Shown: one piece after another, positions 52,837 through 61,939 of the stretch
Position numbering within the stretch: the first letter of the stretch is position 1
Layout: every line of letters begins with the position of its first letter
Assembly (NCBI RefSeq): GCF_014385005.1
Contig: NZ_JACRSZ010000001.1
Coordinates: 1 to 64,000 of the forward strand
DNA length: 64,000 nt
Direction: 5' to 3'
Origin: Jingyaoa shaoxingensis
GTDB taxonomy: Bacteria; Bacillota; Clostridia; Lachnospirales; Lachnospiraceae
Program-made: the position numbers and the translations under genes
Notes under the pieces: model-generated
Seen by the model: the letters and a program-made list of their open reading frames with translations, nothing else
The model's database searches: none
Told to the model about the DNA's origin: nothing

Positions 52837-52864
52837 GTATAACAGATTCTGGAAAATATACAAG
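52837..52864 (-). promoter_or_regulatory. Promoter of asnA
   Basis: TTGTAT (52859-52864), 16 bp and TATACT (52837-52842) on the minus strand, overlapping the end of the gap after dapL. Confidence 0.6.
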
Positions 52865-52869
52865 CATTC

Positions 52870-54084
52870 TTATAATGCTTTCATACGTTCGATTGCCTCG
52901 ACAGTATTATCATAGCTGCCAAATGCAGTCAGACGGAAGTATCCTTCTCCGCTTGGTCCGAATCCTGATCCGGGAGTTCCGACCACGTTTGCTTTTTCCA
53001 GAAGATAATCAAAGAATTCCCAGGAAGTCATCTGATACGGTGTCTTCAGCCAGATATATGGTGCATTCACACCGCCGGATACGGTGTAGCCTGCGGATTT
53101 TAAGCCTTCATAGATAACTTTTGCATTATTCATGTAATAAGCTACCTGTTCTTTTAACTGTGCCTTTCCTTCCGGTGAATATACAGCCTCTCCGGCTCTC
53201 TGTACAATGTATGGTGCACCGTTGTACTTGGTACCGTGTCTTCTCGCCCAGAGCGGATGCAGATTCGTCTCTCCTGCCTTTAACTCTTTTGGAATGACCG
53301 TGAATCCCAAACGCACTCCGGTAAAGCCTGCATTCTTGGAAAAGCTTCGCAGCTCAATGGCACAGGTTCTGGCGCCTTCACATTCGTAGATAGAATGTGG
53401 CACATTTTCTTCTGAAATATAAGCTTCATAGGCTGCATCATAGATAATGATGGCACCCATTTTATTGGCATAATCTACCCATACCTGAAGCTGGTCTTTC
53501 GTGATCGTAGAACCAGTCGGGTTATTCGGGAAACAGAGATAGATCAGGTCCGGTGTCTCCTTTGGAAGCTCCGGTGCAAAGTTATTCTCTGCGGTACAAG
53601 GCATGTAGATCACATCACTCCAGGTCTCTGTCTTCGGATCCCAGGTTCCGGTTCTGCCTGCCATAACATTGGAATCCACATATACCGGATAGACCGGATC
53701 ACAAACAGCAATCTTGTTATCCAGACTGAAGATCTCCTGAATATTGGAGGAATCACATTTGGCCCCGTCAGATACAAAAATCTCATCTGCCGCAATATCA
53801 CAACCACGATCCTGATAATCATTTTGGGCGATAGCACTTCTTAAGAATTCGTAACCAAGATCCGGTGCATATCCATGGAAGGTCGCTGCATCTGCCATCT
53901 CATCTACCGCTCCATGAAGTGCTGTGATAATGGCCGGAGCCAGAGGCTGGGTCACATCTCCGATGCCCAGACGAATGATCTTTTTGTCCGGATTCGCTGC
54001 TGAAAATGCTGCTACTTTTTTACCGATTGTAGAAAACAGATAACTGCCTGGCAGTTTTAAATAATTGTCATTTACTTTTACCAT
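52870..54084 (-). CDS. dapL: LL-diaminopimelate aminotransferase
   Basis: 404 residues, PLP class I/II aminotransferase. The PLP-binding Lys is in [17 protein letters not shown] near 245. It also has FPNNPTGS near 185, YDAAYEAYI near 215, and the DapL start [20 protein letters not shown]. It converts tetrahydrodipicolinate to LL-DAP in one step, bypassing the acylated DAP routes. It lies 12 bp after dapF. Confidence 0.96.
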   Translation of the reverse strand: MVKVNDNYLKLPGSYLFSTIGKKVAAFSAANPDKKIIRLGIGDVTQPLAPAIITALHGAVDEMADAATFHGYAPDLGYEFLRSAIAQNDYQDRGCDIAADEIFVSDGAKCDSSNIQEIFSLDNKIAVCDPVYPVYVDSNVMAGRTGTWDPKTETWSDVIYMPCTAENNFAPELPKETPDLIYLCFPNNPTGSTITKDQLQVWVDYANKMGAIIIYDAAYEAYISEENVPHSIYECEGARTCAIELRSFSKNAGFTGVRLGFTVIPKELKAGETNLHPLWARRHGTKYNGAPYIVQRAGEAVYSPEGKAQLKEQVAYYMNNAKVIYEGLKSAGYTVSGGVNAPYIWLKTPYQMTSWEFFDYLLEKANVVGTPGSGFGPSGEGYFRLTAFGSYDNTVEAIERMKAL

Positions 54085-54096
54085 TGTTCTTTCCCC

Positions 54097-54930
54097 CTAT
54101 AAATCAATTTCACCGTCAAATACGGTGGTTGCGCTCCCGGTCATATATACCCGGTTCTCCTTACGGTCCCAGAAAATCTTCAAATCACCACCCAACAGTT
54201 TTACTGTCACTTCCTCTTCTGTCAGACCATTTAAGATAGAAGATACCGCTACTGCACATGCTCCGGTTCCACAGGCATAGGTTTCACCGGATCCACGTTC
54301 CCATACACGCATCTCCACTGTATTACGGTCAATCACATGGACAAATTCTGTATTTACACGATCCGGAAAAATCGCATGATTTTCAAACTTTGGACCGATC
54401 TTCTCGATCTCCAGATGCTTTACATCGTCTATGTAAGTAATCGCATGGGGATTGCCCATGGACACACAGGTTATCTTCCACTCTTTTCCGTCTACTGTAA
54501 CCGGTTCACTGATCACTTGCTCTTTTTTCGAAACCACCGGAATCTCTGATGCCTTTAAAATCGGCGCTCCCATATTTACTTTTACAGTATCTACTTTTCC
54601 GTTTTTCAGAGTCAGATCCAGATATTTGATACCGCTCTTAGTCTCTACACTAATACTGGTCTTATCTGTGATACCATAGTCATACATATATTTTGCCACA
54701 CAGCGGATTCCATTTCCACACATGGCTCCCTGGGATCCGTCTGCATTGTACATCTCCATTTTTCCATCTGCTACTTCAGACGGCTTAATGAGAATCAGTC
54801 CGTCAGAGCCGATTCCAAAATGCCGGTTACTGACCTTTATTGCCACTTCAGATGGATTCTCCACCGTTTCTTTAAAACAGTTTACATACACATAATCATT
54901 TCCGATTCCATGCATTTTTGTGAATTTCAT
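54097..54930 (-). CDS. dapF: Diaminopimelate epimerase
   Basis: 277 residues from the ATG at 54930, where [16 protein letters not shown] matches other DapF proteins; AAGGAG is upstream. The two catalytic Cys residues are in [12 protein letters not shown] near 76 and [11 protein letters not shown] near 221. It epimerises LL-DAP, the DapL product, to meso-DAP for peptidoglycan and lysine. It lies between the ANTAR regulator and dapL, all in one direction. Confidence 0.96.
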   Translation of the reverse strand: MKFTKMHGIGNDYVYVNCFKETVENPSEVAIKVSNRHFGIGSDGLILIKPSEVADGKMEMYNADGSQGAMCGNGIRCVAKYMYDYGITDKTSISVETKSGIKYLDLTLKNGKVDTVKVNMGAPILKASEIPVVSKKEQVISEPVTVDGKEWKITCVSMGNPHAITYIDDVKHLEIEKIGPKFENHAIFPDRVNTEFVHVIDRNTVEMRVWERGSGETYACGTGACAVAVSSILNGLTEEEVTVKLLGGDLKIFWDRKENRVYMTGSATTVFDGEIDL

Positions 54931-54950
54931 GGTTTCTGTCTCCTTTTCCT

Positions 54951-55499
54951 TCAACTCGTCATTAACGCAAATACCATTTCCGCCGTCTCTACCAGATTAG
55001 TTCCACTGTCCATACTGCATTTCTGCATATAACGGTGGGCTTCTTCTTCTGTCATACTGTTCCGCTCCATCAGCAGTTTCTTTGCCTCGTCTATGATCTT
55101 CTGTTCCTTTTCCGATCTGACTTTTGGCATCTTCTTCTTTTTCTTCTGCCTCCGGATGAGCGATGCCTGCATAAATTCTATGGTATTTATCAGGTCATGT
55201 ACCTTCAGTGGCAGACAGAGCCGCACAATATCCGAATCCACACAGCCTCCAAGTACACCTTCTGATGCAACCAGAAGCATTTCAAAATCCTTTGGCAGGC
55301 ATTCCTTCAGATGATCATACTGCATATCCCGGAAGCGGTAACTGCAGACCACCATGCCTTCACCCAGATTATCGGCAGCCTGCAGCACCTGTGCTCCGCT
55401 GACACAGACAGCTGACACCTGATATCCATTGCGCACGATAATATTTCTGATGTTTTTCGCATCTTCCACTTTTGGGAAAGCCACAATGATGCTGGTCAT
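54951..55499 (-). CDS. ANTAR-domain RNA-binding antiterminator with pseudo-receiver
   Basis: 182 residues. The C-terminal ANTAR helices (about 130-180: [20 protein letters not shown], then [13 protein letters not shown]) bind paired RNA hairpins and prevent termination. The N-terminal half has the length and strand pattern of a receiver, but the phosphoacceptor position after the third strand reads VVCSYRF, and the acidic pair at the first strand is missing (VAFPKVED). Ordinary phosphorylation is therefore unlikely. A basic linker ([13 protein letters not shown]) joins the parts. It lies 43 bp downstream of glnA, whose leader carries a fitting target. Confidence 0.9.
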   Translation of the reverse strand: MTSIIVAFPKVEDAKNIRNIIVRNGYQVSAVCVSGAQVLQAADNLGEGMVVCSYRFRDMQYDHLKECLPKDFEMLLVASEGVLGGCVDSDIVRLCLPLKVHDLINTIEFMQASLIRRQKKKKKMPKVRSEKEQKIIDEAKKLLMERNSMTEEEAHRYMQKCSMDSGTNLVETAEMVFALMTS

Positions 55500-55542
55500 T
55501 CTTCACGCACCTCCTGTTATAATATTTCTTGAAAACAGGTGG

Positions 55543-56871
55543 TTAAATTCTGTATAAATACTGATCCAGCTCCCACTGTGTAACCTGATTGGTATATTCT
55601 TCCCACTCCGCTTTTTTGGCTTTGCAGTAATTCTTTACAATATGATCACCAAGTACATTACAGATAAATTCACTTTTTTCCAATTCCCGGACTGCTTCAT
55701 TTAAGTTCTCAGGAAGCCGCTCCAGACCGATATCTTTTTTCTCCTGCTCAGACAATTCATACAAATTGCTGTCCACGCTTTCCGGCGGCTCGATCTGATT
55801 CCGTATTCCATCCAGTCCTGCTGCCAGGCAGACTGCCAGTACCAGATATGGATTGCTTGACGGATCAGGGCTTCGCAGTTCAATTCTCTGGCCTTCTCCT
55901 TTGGTCATAGGGATACGGATCAACGGCGTACGATTCTGGGTTGACCAGGCAATGTAAACCGGTGCCTCATATCCTGGTATCAGACGTTTGTAAGAATTAA
56001 TCAACGGATTCGTGATTGCTGCCATTCCTTTCATATACTTCAAAAGACCGCCCATAAAATAGCGGGCCTCTTTGCTTAATTCTTTTTCGTTTTCCGGATT
56101 TGCAAATATATTCACTCCGTCTCTGGATAATGACATATTAATATGCATGCCGGAACCATTGATATTCTGTTTTGGTTTTGGCATGAAGGATGCATGCAGT
56201 CCATGTCTCTTGGCGATGGTTTTTACTGCCTGCTTAAAGGTCATCAGATTATCTGCCATAGCCAGCGCATCTCCGTACTTCAAGTCAATCTCATGCTGCG
56301 CCGGTGCTACTTCGTGATGGGACGCCTCCACGCCGATTCCCACATCTTCCAGTGTCATAACCATATCTCTTCTGGCATTTTCGCCCAGATCGACAGGACC
56401 CAGATCAAAATATCCCGCTTTTTCATGGGTGATGGTTGTAGGCTGTCCATTATCATCCAGATGATATAAGAAAAATTCGCATTCCGGCCCCACATCAAAC
56501 TGACAGCCCATATCTGCCGCTTCTTTTATCACTTTTTTCAGGATATATCTGGAATCTCCTTCAAACGGGGTTCCATCCGGACGATACACATCGCAGATCA
56601 GTCTTGCCACTTTGCCCTGCTGCGGTCTCCATGGGAAAATTGTAAAAGTATCCAGATCCGGATGCAGGTACATATCAGATTCTTCCACTCTGACAAATCC
56701 TTCAATGGAAGATCCGTCAAACATACATTTGTTATCCAGTGCCTTTTCCAGCTGACTCGCTGTAATCGCGATATTTTTCATAGTACCAAAAATATCTGTA
56801 AACTGCAGACGAATGAATTCCACATCTTCTTCCTCTACCATACGGATAATATCTTCTCTGGTAAACTTCAT
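55543..56871 (-). CDS. glnA: Glutamine synthetase type I
   Basis: 442 residues, GSI-alpha size. It has the FDGSSIEGFVRVEESDMYLHP-like N-terminal loop near 50-70. Metal-binding Glu residues lie in VGPECEFFLY and EVAPAQHEID, with NGSGMHINMSL near 240 and the NRTPLIRIP and ELRSPDPSSNPYL blocks. No adenylylation-loop Tyr is expected in this Gram-positive form. It makes glutamine from glutamate and ammonia. Expression is probably set by terminator read-through in its short leader, controlled by the neighbouring ANTAR protein. Confidence 0.97.
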   Translation of the reverse strand: MKFTREDIIRMVEEEDVEFIRLQFTDIFGTMKNIAITASQLEKALDNKCMFDGSSIEGFVRVEESDMYLHPDLDTFTIFPWRPQQGKVARLICDVYRPDGTPFEGDSRYILKKVIKEAADMGCQFDVGPECEFFLYHLDDNGQPTTITHEKAGYFDLGPVDLGENARRDMVMTLEDVGIGVEASHHEVAPAQHEIDLKYGDALAMADNLMTFKQAVKTIAKRHGLHASFMPKPKQNINGSGMHINMSLSRDGVNIFANPENEKELSKEARYFMGGLLKYMKGMAAITNPLINSYKRLIPGYEAPVYIAWSTQNRTPLIRIPMTKGEGQRIELRSPDPSSNPYLVLAVCLAAGLDGIRNQIEPPESVDSNLYELSEQEKKDIGLERLPENLNEAVRELEKSEFICNVLGDHIVKNYCKAKKAEWEEYTNQVTQWELDQYLYRI

Positions 56872-56912
56872 AAACCATCACTCCTTTGTCCAATGTTCAT
56901 ATATTTTATTTG

Positions 56913-56954
56913 AAAAAAAGGCATTCTACACCCTGTGTTCGAACGCCTTTGCTC
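56913..56954 (-). promoter_or_regulatory. glnA leader attenuator: ANTAR-type hairpin versus terminator
   Basis: On the minus strand the terminator is AAAGGCGTTC pairing with GAATGCCTTT, followed by TTTTC (56950-56913). Overlapping its 5' arm is a smaller hairpin, GAGC-AAAGGC-GTTC (56954-56941), with a six-base loop having A at position 1 and G at position 4, the pattern known for ANTAR targets. The two structures exclude each other. A clear second ANTAR hairpin (ACAC/GTGT within the terminator loop) is less convincing. Confidence 0.65.
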
Positions 56955-56961
56955 TGAAAAA

Positions 56962-56990
56962 ATGATAACAGCGGCATTTTTGTTTGTCAA
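56962..56990 (-). promoter_or_regulatory. Promoter of glnA
   Basis: TTGACA (56985-56990), a 17-bp spacer and TATCAT (56962-56967) on the minus strand. Transcription would begin about 5-10 bases before the ANTAR-type hairpin. The region 56991-57152 otherwise shows only A/T-rich sequence and the dyad TAGACCCATAATGTCTA near 57100. Confidence 0.78.
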
Positions 56991-57152
56991 CCAAAAACCC
57001 GCTGTCTCATTATGATACTTCATCATCAGTTTTATTCATTATTTCGATTATATTCTCATATTTAATTTCTATTATCTATAGTTTTCTCCTTTACTTTTAG
57101 ACCCATAATGTCTAGAATAAAGTTGAGAAAATTATTTTCAGGAGGTGGATAT

Positions 57153-57293
57153 ATGCAATTTATTCACATTTTTACTGATCAGGAACTTGCCAGACTCCTT
57201 GATCTGGTTTCCATGAGTGATGATGACTTCTTTCTGCGTTTCCCAGATGTCTCTGATCACAATAATTCTGTGCCTATTCCTGAAGAACGCTGA
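57153..57293 (+). CDS. Small acidic protein of unknown function
   Basis: 46 residues (MQFIHIFTDQELARLLDLVS, then MSDDDFFLRFPDV...). It is not recognised. The start has a near-perfect AGGAGGTGG 5 bases upstream, which argues for real translation. It is acidic, probably helical in the middle, with no membrane segment. Its last 20 bases overlap the convergent S41 protease gene. Confidence 0.5.
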   Translation: MQFIHIFTDQELARLLDLVSMSDDDFFLRFPDVSDHNNSVPIPEER

Positions 57294-58554
57294 TCGCCTT
57301 CTTAAGCTGGTTATCCTCCTCATGACTGATACTGCTCTGATTCTGCAGATCTTCATCCAGTTCTACTTCCACATCCGGCTGAATTCCCTTCTTGTGGATA
57401 TCGTGCCCCTTTGGTGTGTAATACTTTGCCATCGTAAGTTTCAGCCCGGTTCCATCTGACAGATAAAAGATCTTCTGCACAATTCCTTTTCCGAATGTAG
57501 TCGTGCCGACAATTGTTCCAATCCCATAATCCTGAATTGCACCCGCAAAAATCTCCGATGCACTGGCACTGTTACCATTCACCAGCACTGCCAGTGGTTT
57601 TGTAAACTGATGTTCTTCATCTGATGTATATTCTGTTCTTTTTCCATTCTTGTCTTCCGTATACACAATCAGTCCTTCCGGAAGAAACTGATCCAGCATA
57701 TCGCAGACCGTCTGCAGCACGCCTCCCGGATTGTTCCGTACATCGATAATCAACTTTTCCATGCCCTGACTTTCCAGATCAGACATTGCCTCTTCGAACT
57801 GCTGGGCTGTTACCTCATCAAATTCCAGAAGCCTGATATAACCGATCTGATCTTCCAGCATTTCATACTCAACGGTAGGTACCTCTACTGCTCTTCTGGT
57901 TAATTTCACTTCCAGTTCTTCACCATCTCTTTCAATCGAAAGAGTCAGATGCTCATCAGGGTCTGTCTTGATCTTAGACACCAGTTCTGAAAGTTCCATA
58001 TCCGACACCGGATTCCCGTTCCATCCGGTAATTACATCCCCGGGCAGCAGACCAGCTTCTTCCGCCGGTGTTCCCTCAAAACAGGACACTACCGATATCT
58101 CTTTCGTATCTGGATCCTGGCTCAGAGTCGCGCCAATACCAGAGTATTCACCTGAAGTGGCTTCTTCCATGCTTTCCAGTTGTTCCTGGGTATAATAGAC
58201 GGAATATGGATCATCCAGTCCTGCCACCATTCCGGTATACAGAGTATCTTCTATCTGCTGTGCGTCAATTTCATCCAGATAGTAAGCATTGATCAGAGCC
58301 TCAATCTCTCCTGTTTTACGCTTCACCTGACTGAGATCCAGATCCAGCTTTTCTGACGTTACACCGGCTGTGGTTCCGCTTTGAATCTTTGCAATCTTCC
58401 ATCTGGCATAAAACAGTGTCCCTGCCGCACAGATCAACACCAGTAAAATTCCGCAGAATAATCCTTTTATAAAATTCTCACTTTCGGATTCATGATTCTG
58501 ACCATCTTCCTGATTCTGAATCTGCTTTTCATTCTCGTTTTGTTCCTGTTCCAT
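57274..58554 (-). CDS. S41 family C-terminal processing peptidase
   Basis: 426 residues. The N-terminus is cytoplasmic, rich in Glu, Asn and Gln, followed by one transmembrane helix (about 29-50), so the protease faces outward. The PDZ domain lies around 135-215, with SGIGATLSQDP and EAGLLPGDVITGWNG. The catalytic part has NPGGVLQTV, nucleophile Ser in VNGNSASASEIFAG near 315, and Lys in TTFGKGIVQ near 340. CtpA-like enzymes trim or activate envelope proteins. The leader upstream is highly structured (58587-58658). Confidence 0.95.
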   Translation of the reverse strand: MEQEQNENEKQIQNQEDGQNHESESENFIKGLFCGILLVLICAAGTLFYARWKIAKIQSGTTAGVTSEKLDLDLSQVKRKTGEIEALINAYYLDEIDAQQIEDTLYTGMVAGLDDPYSVYYTQEQLESMEEATSGEYSGIGATLSQDPDTKEISVVSCFEGTPAEEAGLLPGDVITGWNGNPVSDMELSELVSKIKTDPDEHLTLSIERDGEELEVKLTRRAVEVPTVEYEMLEDQIGYIRLLEFDEVTAQQFEEAMSDLESQGMEKLIIDVRNNPGGVLQTVCDMLDQFLPEGLIVYTEDKNGKRTEYTSDEEHQFTKPLAVLVNGNSASASEIFAGAIQDYGIGTIVGTTTFGKGIVQKIFYLSDGTGLKLTMAKYYTPKGHDIHKKGIQPDVEVELDEDLQNQSSISHEEDNQLKKAISVLQE

Positions 58555-58586
58555 ACAGTCACTCCTTTCTTCGTTTCACCTCCATC

Positions 58587-58658
58587 GGTGCTGAGCAGGC
58601 GCCACTGGCACTTCATACCGCCAGGGCCTTGTACAGGCACAGACTTTGGCTCGTCACC
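58587..58658 (-). ncRNA. Candidate structured leader RNA before the S41 peptidase gene
   Basis: On the minus strand GGTG (58658-58655) pairs with CACC (58590-58587), and GAGC with GCTC just inside. Within this, AGGCC..GGCGCCT and CTGGC (58624-58620) pairing with GCCAG (58609-58605) form a nested stem. The fold is about 70 nt, immediately downstream of the previous gene's terminator and 33 bp before the start codon. I do not recognise it as a known riboswitch class. Confidence 0.45.
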
Positions 58659-58659
58659 C

Positions 58660-58703
58660 TAAAATAAAAGAGGGTCTGGTATGCCGTTCATACTCAAACC
58701 CCC
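58660..58703 (-). terminator. Terminator of the CdaR-type regulator gene
   Basis: On the minus strand GGGTTTGAGTATG pairs with CATACCAGACCC and is followed by TCTTTTATTTT. Confidence 0.7.
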
Positions 58704-58718
58704 GTCTCATCTTTTCTG

Positions 58719-59807
58719 TTAAAAATCAGTGGTCTCCATATACTTCATATACTTCACAACCATCAGTGCAATCTTAAAGGTAATCGCATCTTCAAATACT
58801 CTTAAATCCAGCCCGGTACTCTTCTGAAGCTTATCCAGACGGTAAACCAGTGTGTTTCTGTGAATGTATAACTGTCTGGACGTCTCTGATACATTCAGGC
58901 TGTTTTCGAAAAACTTGTTAATCGTTGTCAGAGTCTCCTCATCAAAATCATCCGTTGACTTACCGCCAAAGATCTCACGGATAAACATCTTACACAGCGG
59001 AATCGGCAGCTGATAAATAAGACGTCCAATTCCCAGTGAACTATAGGCAATCACATTGCGCTCATCAAAGAAGATCTTTCCAACATCCAGTGCCATTCTG
59101 GCTTCCTTATAGGATCTGGACACTTCTTTGATCTCATTCACCACAGTCCCGTAAGCCACATGCGCCACTTCTCTGGTATCCGCATCCAGGCTGTTGATAA
59201 TCGTATGAGCTGTCTGTCCCAGTTCCTCGCTGCCATCTGATTCTTCCAGTTCCTTCACCACAATGATACTCTTCTCATCTACAGCTGTGATAAAATCCCC
59301 TGATTTATTTCCCAGATTGGTGCGAATGCTCTCCATGGATATCGTATCCTTTTCATGATTTGTCTCCAGAATAAATACCACTCTTCTGGAATCGGTATTG
59401 ATATGAAGCTTCTTCGCTCTGTTATAAATATCAATCAGCAACAGGTTATCCAGCAACAGATTCTTGATAAAATTATCCTTGTCGAAGCGTTCCTTATAGG
59501 CTACCAAAAGTCCCTGAATCTGAAATGCCGCCATCTTACCTATCATGTAAGTATCATCTGTACTGCCACTTGCCAGAAGCACATACTCAAGCTGTGTCTC
59601 ATCGTATACCTTAAAAAACTGATATCCCTGAACCTCCTGACTGTCTGCAGGAGAATTCACAAAAATTCTGGCCGGTTCTGAAAAATCTGCGGCCTCCGGA
59701 AATGTCGCTGCCAATACATTCCCTTCTGTGTCGATCACGCCAAGTTCTACTCTGCTGATCTGCTTCAATCCTTCTACTGTACTCTGCAATATTTGATTCG
59801 AAATCAT
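58719..59807 (-). CDS. CdaR-type (PucR-like) transcriptional regulator
   Basis: 362 residues. An N-terminal putative sugar-diacid recognition domain (about 1-130, QILQSTVEGLKQISRVELGV) is followed by a GGDEF-like middle and a C-terminal PucR helix-turn-helix (about 300-355, with FFENSLNVSETSRQLYIHRN and TLVYRLDKLQKSTGLDL). The start at 59807 follows GGGGTGAACGG. CdaR in E. coli controls sugar diacid uptake; the ligand here is unknown. The upstream gap holds GAGTCTCTGACTC (59870-59882), a palindrome that could be its operator. Confidence 0.88.
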   Translation of the reverse strand: MISNQILQSTVEGLKQISRVELGVIDTEGNVLAATFPEAADFSEPARIFVNSPADSQEVQGYQFFKVYDETQLEYVLLASGSTDDTYMIGKMAAFQIQGLLVAYKERFDKDNFIKNLLLDNLLLIDIYNRAKKLHINTDSRRVVFILETNHEKDTISMESIRTNLGNKSGDFITAVDEKSIIVVKELEESDGSEELGQTAHTIINSLDADTREVAHVAYGTVVNEIKEVSRSYKEARMALDVGKIFFDERNVIAYSSLGIGRLIYQLPIPLCKMFIREIFGGKSTDDFDEETLTTINKFFENSLNVSETSRQLYIHRNTLVYRLDKLQKSTGLDLRVFEDAITFKIALMVVKYMKYMETTDF

Positions 59808-59827
59808 ACCGTTCACCCCAATACGTA

Positions 59828-59850
59828 TTCAAGAATGCACCGACATCCTG
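59828..59850. repeat. Dispersed repeat family C, copy 4
   Basis: TTCAAGAATGCACCGACATC is a variant of the hairpin form at 32581, upstream of the CdaR-type gene. Confidence 0.45.
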
Positions 59851-59979
59851 CCGGAAATTATATCAGATAAGAGTCTCTGACTCGCATCTGCATATTTCTT
59901 TTTCTATCATACACCAATATGAACAAAAAAGAAAGACATTTTTGATATTTTTTTGTAAAGATTTCAGCACTTTTTTATT

Positions 59980-60483
59980 TTAAAATCTTCGTATCTCATC
60001 TTTGCTGTCATCACATTCCTTGCTGATGGAGCGGATTTCCACATAATACCCTGTAGTTTCATTGATTTTAACCATCACCCGTTCTCCCACTTTATGGCCT
60101 CTTATGGCTTTCCCCAGCGGTGATTCTATACTGATCAGCCCTTTCATGGAATTTCCGCGAATGGAAGTTACCAGCTTGTAGGTTTCAGTCTCATCATCAT
60201 CTTCAAAATAGACTTCTACTGTATTATTCAGACCCACTTCATCCTCATTAGACCGGTCTGAAACAATTCTGGCGTTCTTCAGCATTCTTTCCAGATAACG
60301 GATTCTGCTTTCGTTGATATTTTTATCCTTCTTAGCTGCATGATATTCAAAGTTTTCGCTGAGATCTCCCTGCGCCCTTGCTTCCTTCACTGCTTCCAGT
60401 GCTTCCTTACGGACTACCAGCTTCCGGTATTCGATCTCCTCCTGAATCTTTTTGACGTCATTTTCTGTGAGCTGCTCTCCCAT
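59980..60483 (-). CDS. greA: Transcription elongation factor GreA
   Basis: 167 residues. An N-terminal coiled coil (about 5-75) includes the ARAQGDLSENFEYHAAK block, whose acidic tip residues reach the polymerase active site. The C-terminal FKBP-like domain (about 85-160) has IESPLGKAIRGHKVGERVMV. It stimulates transcript cleavage in backtracked RNA polymerase. It lies 66 bp downstream of proA and may be co-transcribed. Confidence 0.92.
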   Translation of the reverse strand: MGEQLTENDVKKIQEEIEYRKLVVRKEALEAVKEARAQGDLSENFEYHAAKKDKNINESRIRYLERMLKNARIVSDRSNEDEVGLNNTVEVYFEDDDETETYKLVTSIRGNSMKGLISIESPLGKAIRGHKVGERVMVKINETTGYYVEIRSISKECDDSKDEIRRF

Positions 60484-60549
60484 CTTTCCTGTACCTCTTT
60501 TTCTGTTCTGTTTTTTCGACCGGCGTCCTGCCAGTCTTTTTACATCTCC

Positions 60550-61839
60550 TTAATCTTCCAGAGGCAGATCTTTGAAATGAAATGTCTTCTTTCCGCTGGC
60601 ATAGTCTCCCACAATCTGTCCGTTTCCGAACAGTTTATATTTGTAACTGACCAGTCCCTCCAGTCCCACCGGACCTCTCGCATGAAGCTTACCGGTGCTG
60701 ATTCCCACCTCTGCCCCAAATCCGTAGCGGTAGCCATCTGCAAATCTGGTGGAACAGTTCTGGTATACACCGGCAGAATCCACCAGCATCATAAACTCTT
60801 CTGCTGCCTGTGCGTCTTCTGTGATAATGCAGTCTGTGTGATGGGATCCATAATAATTAATATGATCCACAGCCTCCCGGATATTCTTCACTGTCCTGGC
60901 TGATACAATATAATCCAGATATTCCTTCCTGTTATCCTCTTCGGTCGCTTCCACACAGCCGGTCAGCTCCTGCACGGCTTTGCTTCCCCGCAGTTCCACA
61001 CCATGTTCCTTTAACGCTTTTCCCAGTTCCGGCAAGAGTTTTTCTGCGATCTCCTCATGGATTAACAGTGTCTCTACTGTATTGCAGGCAGATACGTACT
61101 GTGTTTTGGCATCCAGAATAATCGGAATGGCTTTCTGTATATCGGCTGCCTTATCCACATAAATATGACAGATACCATCGGCATGTCCCATAACCGGAAT
61201 TCTGGTATGATTCATGATATACTGTACAAACTGATTGGATCCTCTCGGAATCAGAAGATCTACATATCCGTCACATTCCAGCAACTCTGTGATCTCTGAT
61301 CTTGCCTCCAGAAGCATCATACTGTGTTCCGGAAGCCCTGCCTCCGCCACAGCACGGTGGATAATCTGAAACAGAATCTTATTCGTACGGATTGCCTCAC
61401 TTCCGCCTTTTAAAATCACACAGTTCCCGCTCTTAATACACAATGCGGAAATCTGCACCAGCGCATCCGGTCTTGCCTCAAAAATAACACCGATCACCCC
61501 AATCGGACAGGTTACACGGTATAAAGTCAATCCTTCATCCAGTTCTCTGGCAAGCTGAGTCTGGAAAAGGGGATCCTTCAGCCGGATCAGATCACGGATT
61601 CCTTCCGTCACATCGTGAAGCTTTCCCTCGTCAAACTTCAGCCGTTTTAATACCGGTGCTGCGATGCCGTCTTTTTCCGCCTGTTCCATATCCTGTGCAT
61701 TTGCCGCAAAAATCTCTTCTTTTGCAGATATCAGTGCTTCTGCCACTGCCTGCAGTGCATGGTTCCTTTTTTCCTCTGACATACCAGCCAGCAATGGCGC
61801 TGACAGCTTTACTTTTCTGACTTCTTCCTTTATTTCCAT
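60550..61839 (-). CDS. proA: Glutamate-5-semialdehyde dehydrogenase (gamma-glutamyl phosphate reductase)
   Basis: 429 residues of the aldehyde dehydrogenase superfamily, ProA type. It has CPIGVIGVIFEARPDALVQI near 108, LKGGSEAIRTN near 147, and the active-site Cys in YVSACNTVETLL near 255. It reduces glutamyl 5-phosphate in proline synthesis. The partner kinase gene proB is usually next to it but is absent here on both sides. greA follows. Confidence 0.95.
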   Translation of the reverse strand: MEIKEEVRKVKLSAPLLAGMSEEKRNHALQAVAEALISAKEEIFAANAQDMEQAEKDGIAAPVLKRLKFDEGKLHDVTEGIRDLIRLKDPLFQTQLARELDEGLTLYRVTCPIGVIGVIFEARPDALVQISALCIKSGNCVILKGGSEAIRTNKILFQIIHRAVAEAGLPEHSMMLLEARSEITELLECDGYVDLLIPRGSNQFVQYIMNHTRIPVMGHADGICHIYVDKAADIQKAIPIILDAKTQYVSACNTVETLLIHEEIAEKLLPELGKALKEHGVELRGSKAVQELTGCVEATEEDNRKEYLDYIVSARTVKNIREAVDHINYYGSHHTDCIITEDAQAAEEFMMLVDSAGVYQNCSTRFADGYRYGFGAEVGISTGKLHARGPVGLEGLVSYKYKLFGNGQIVGDYASGKKTFHFKDLPLED

Positions 61840-61939
61840 TCCTGTGTATCTCCTTCCCGTTACTTTCCCCTATTATAAAAGAGTTTTTTCATTGCCGCAA
61901 GAGATGCTTCCAGATCTTTGCATCCATTTTCCTTGCTGT

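Noticed and set aside
52733..52867. 45-residue extension of asnA
   Set aside because: It would read through the promoter and a palindromic repeat; AGGAGG and the normal AsnA start are at 52732.
58587..58658. tRNA gene or c-di-GMP riboswitch at the S41 protease leader
   Set aside because: It lacks a cloverleaf with a T-loop TTC motif, and the conserved blocks of the GEMM aptamer are not present.
60519..60545. GACCGGC/GCCAGTC hairpin with T-run on the plus strand
   Set aside because: No plus-strand gene precedes it. On the minus strand, where proA and greA are read, it is followed by A residues, so it is not their terminator.
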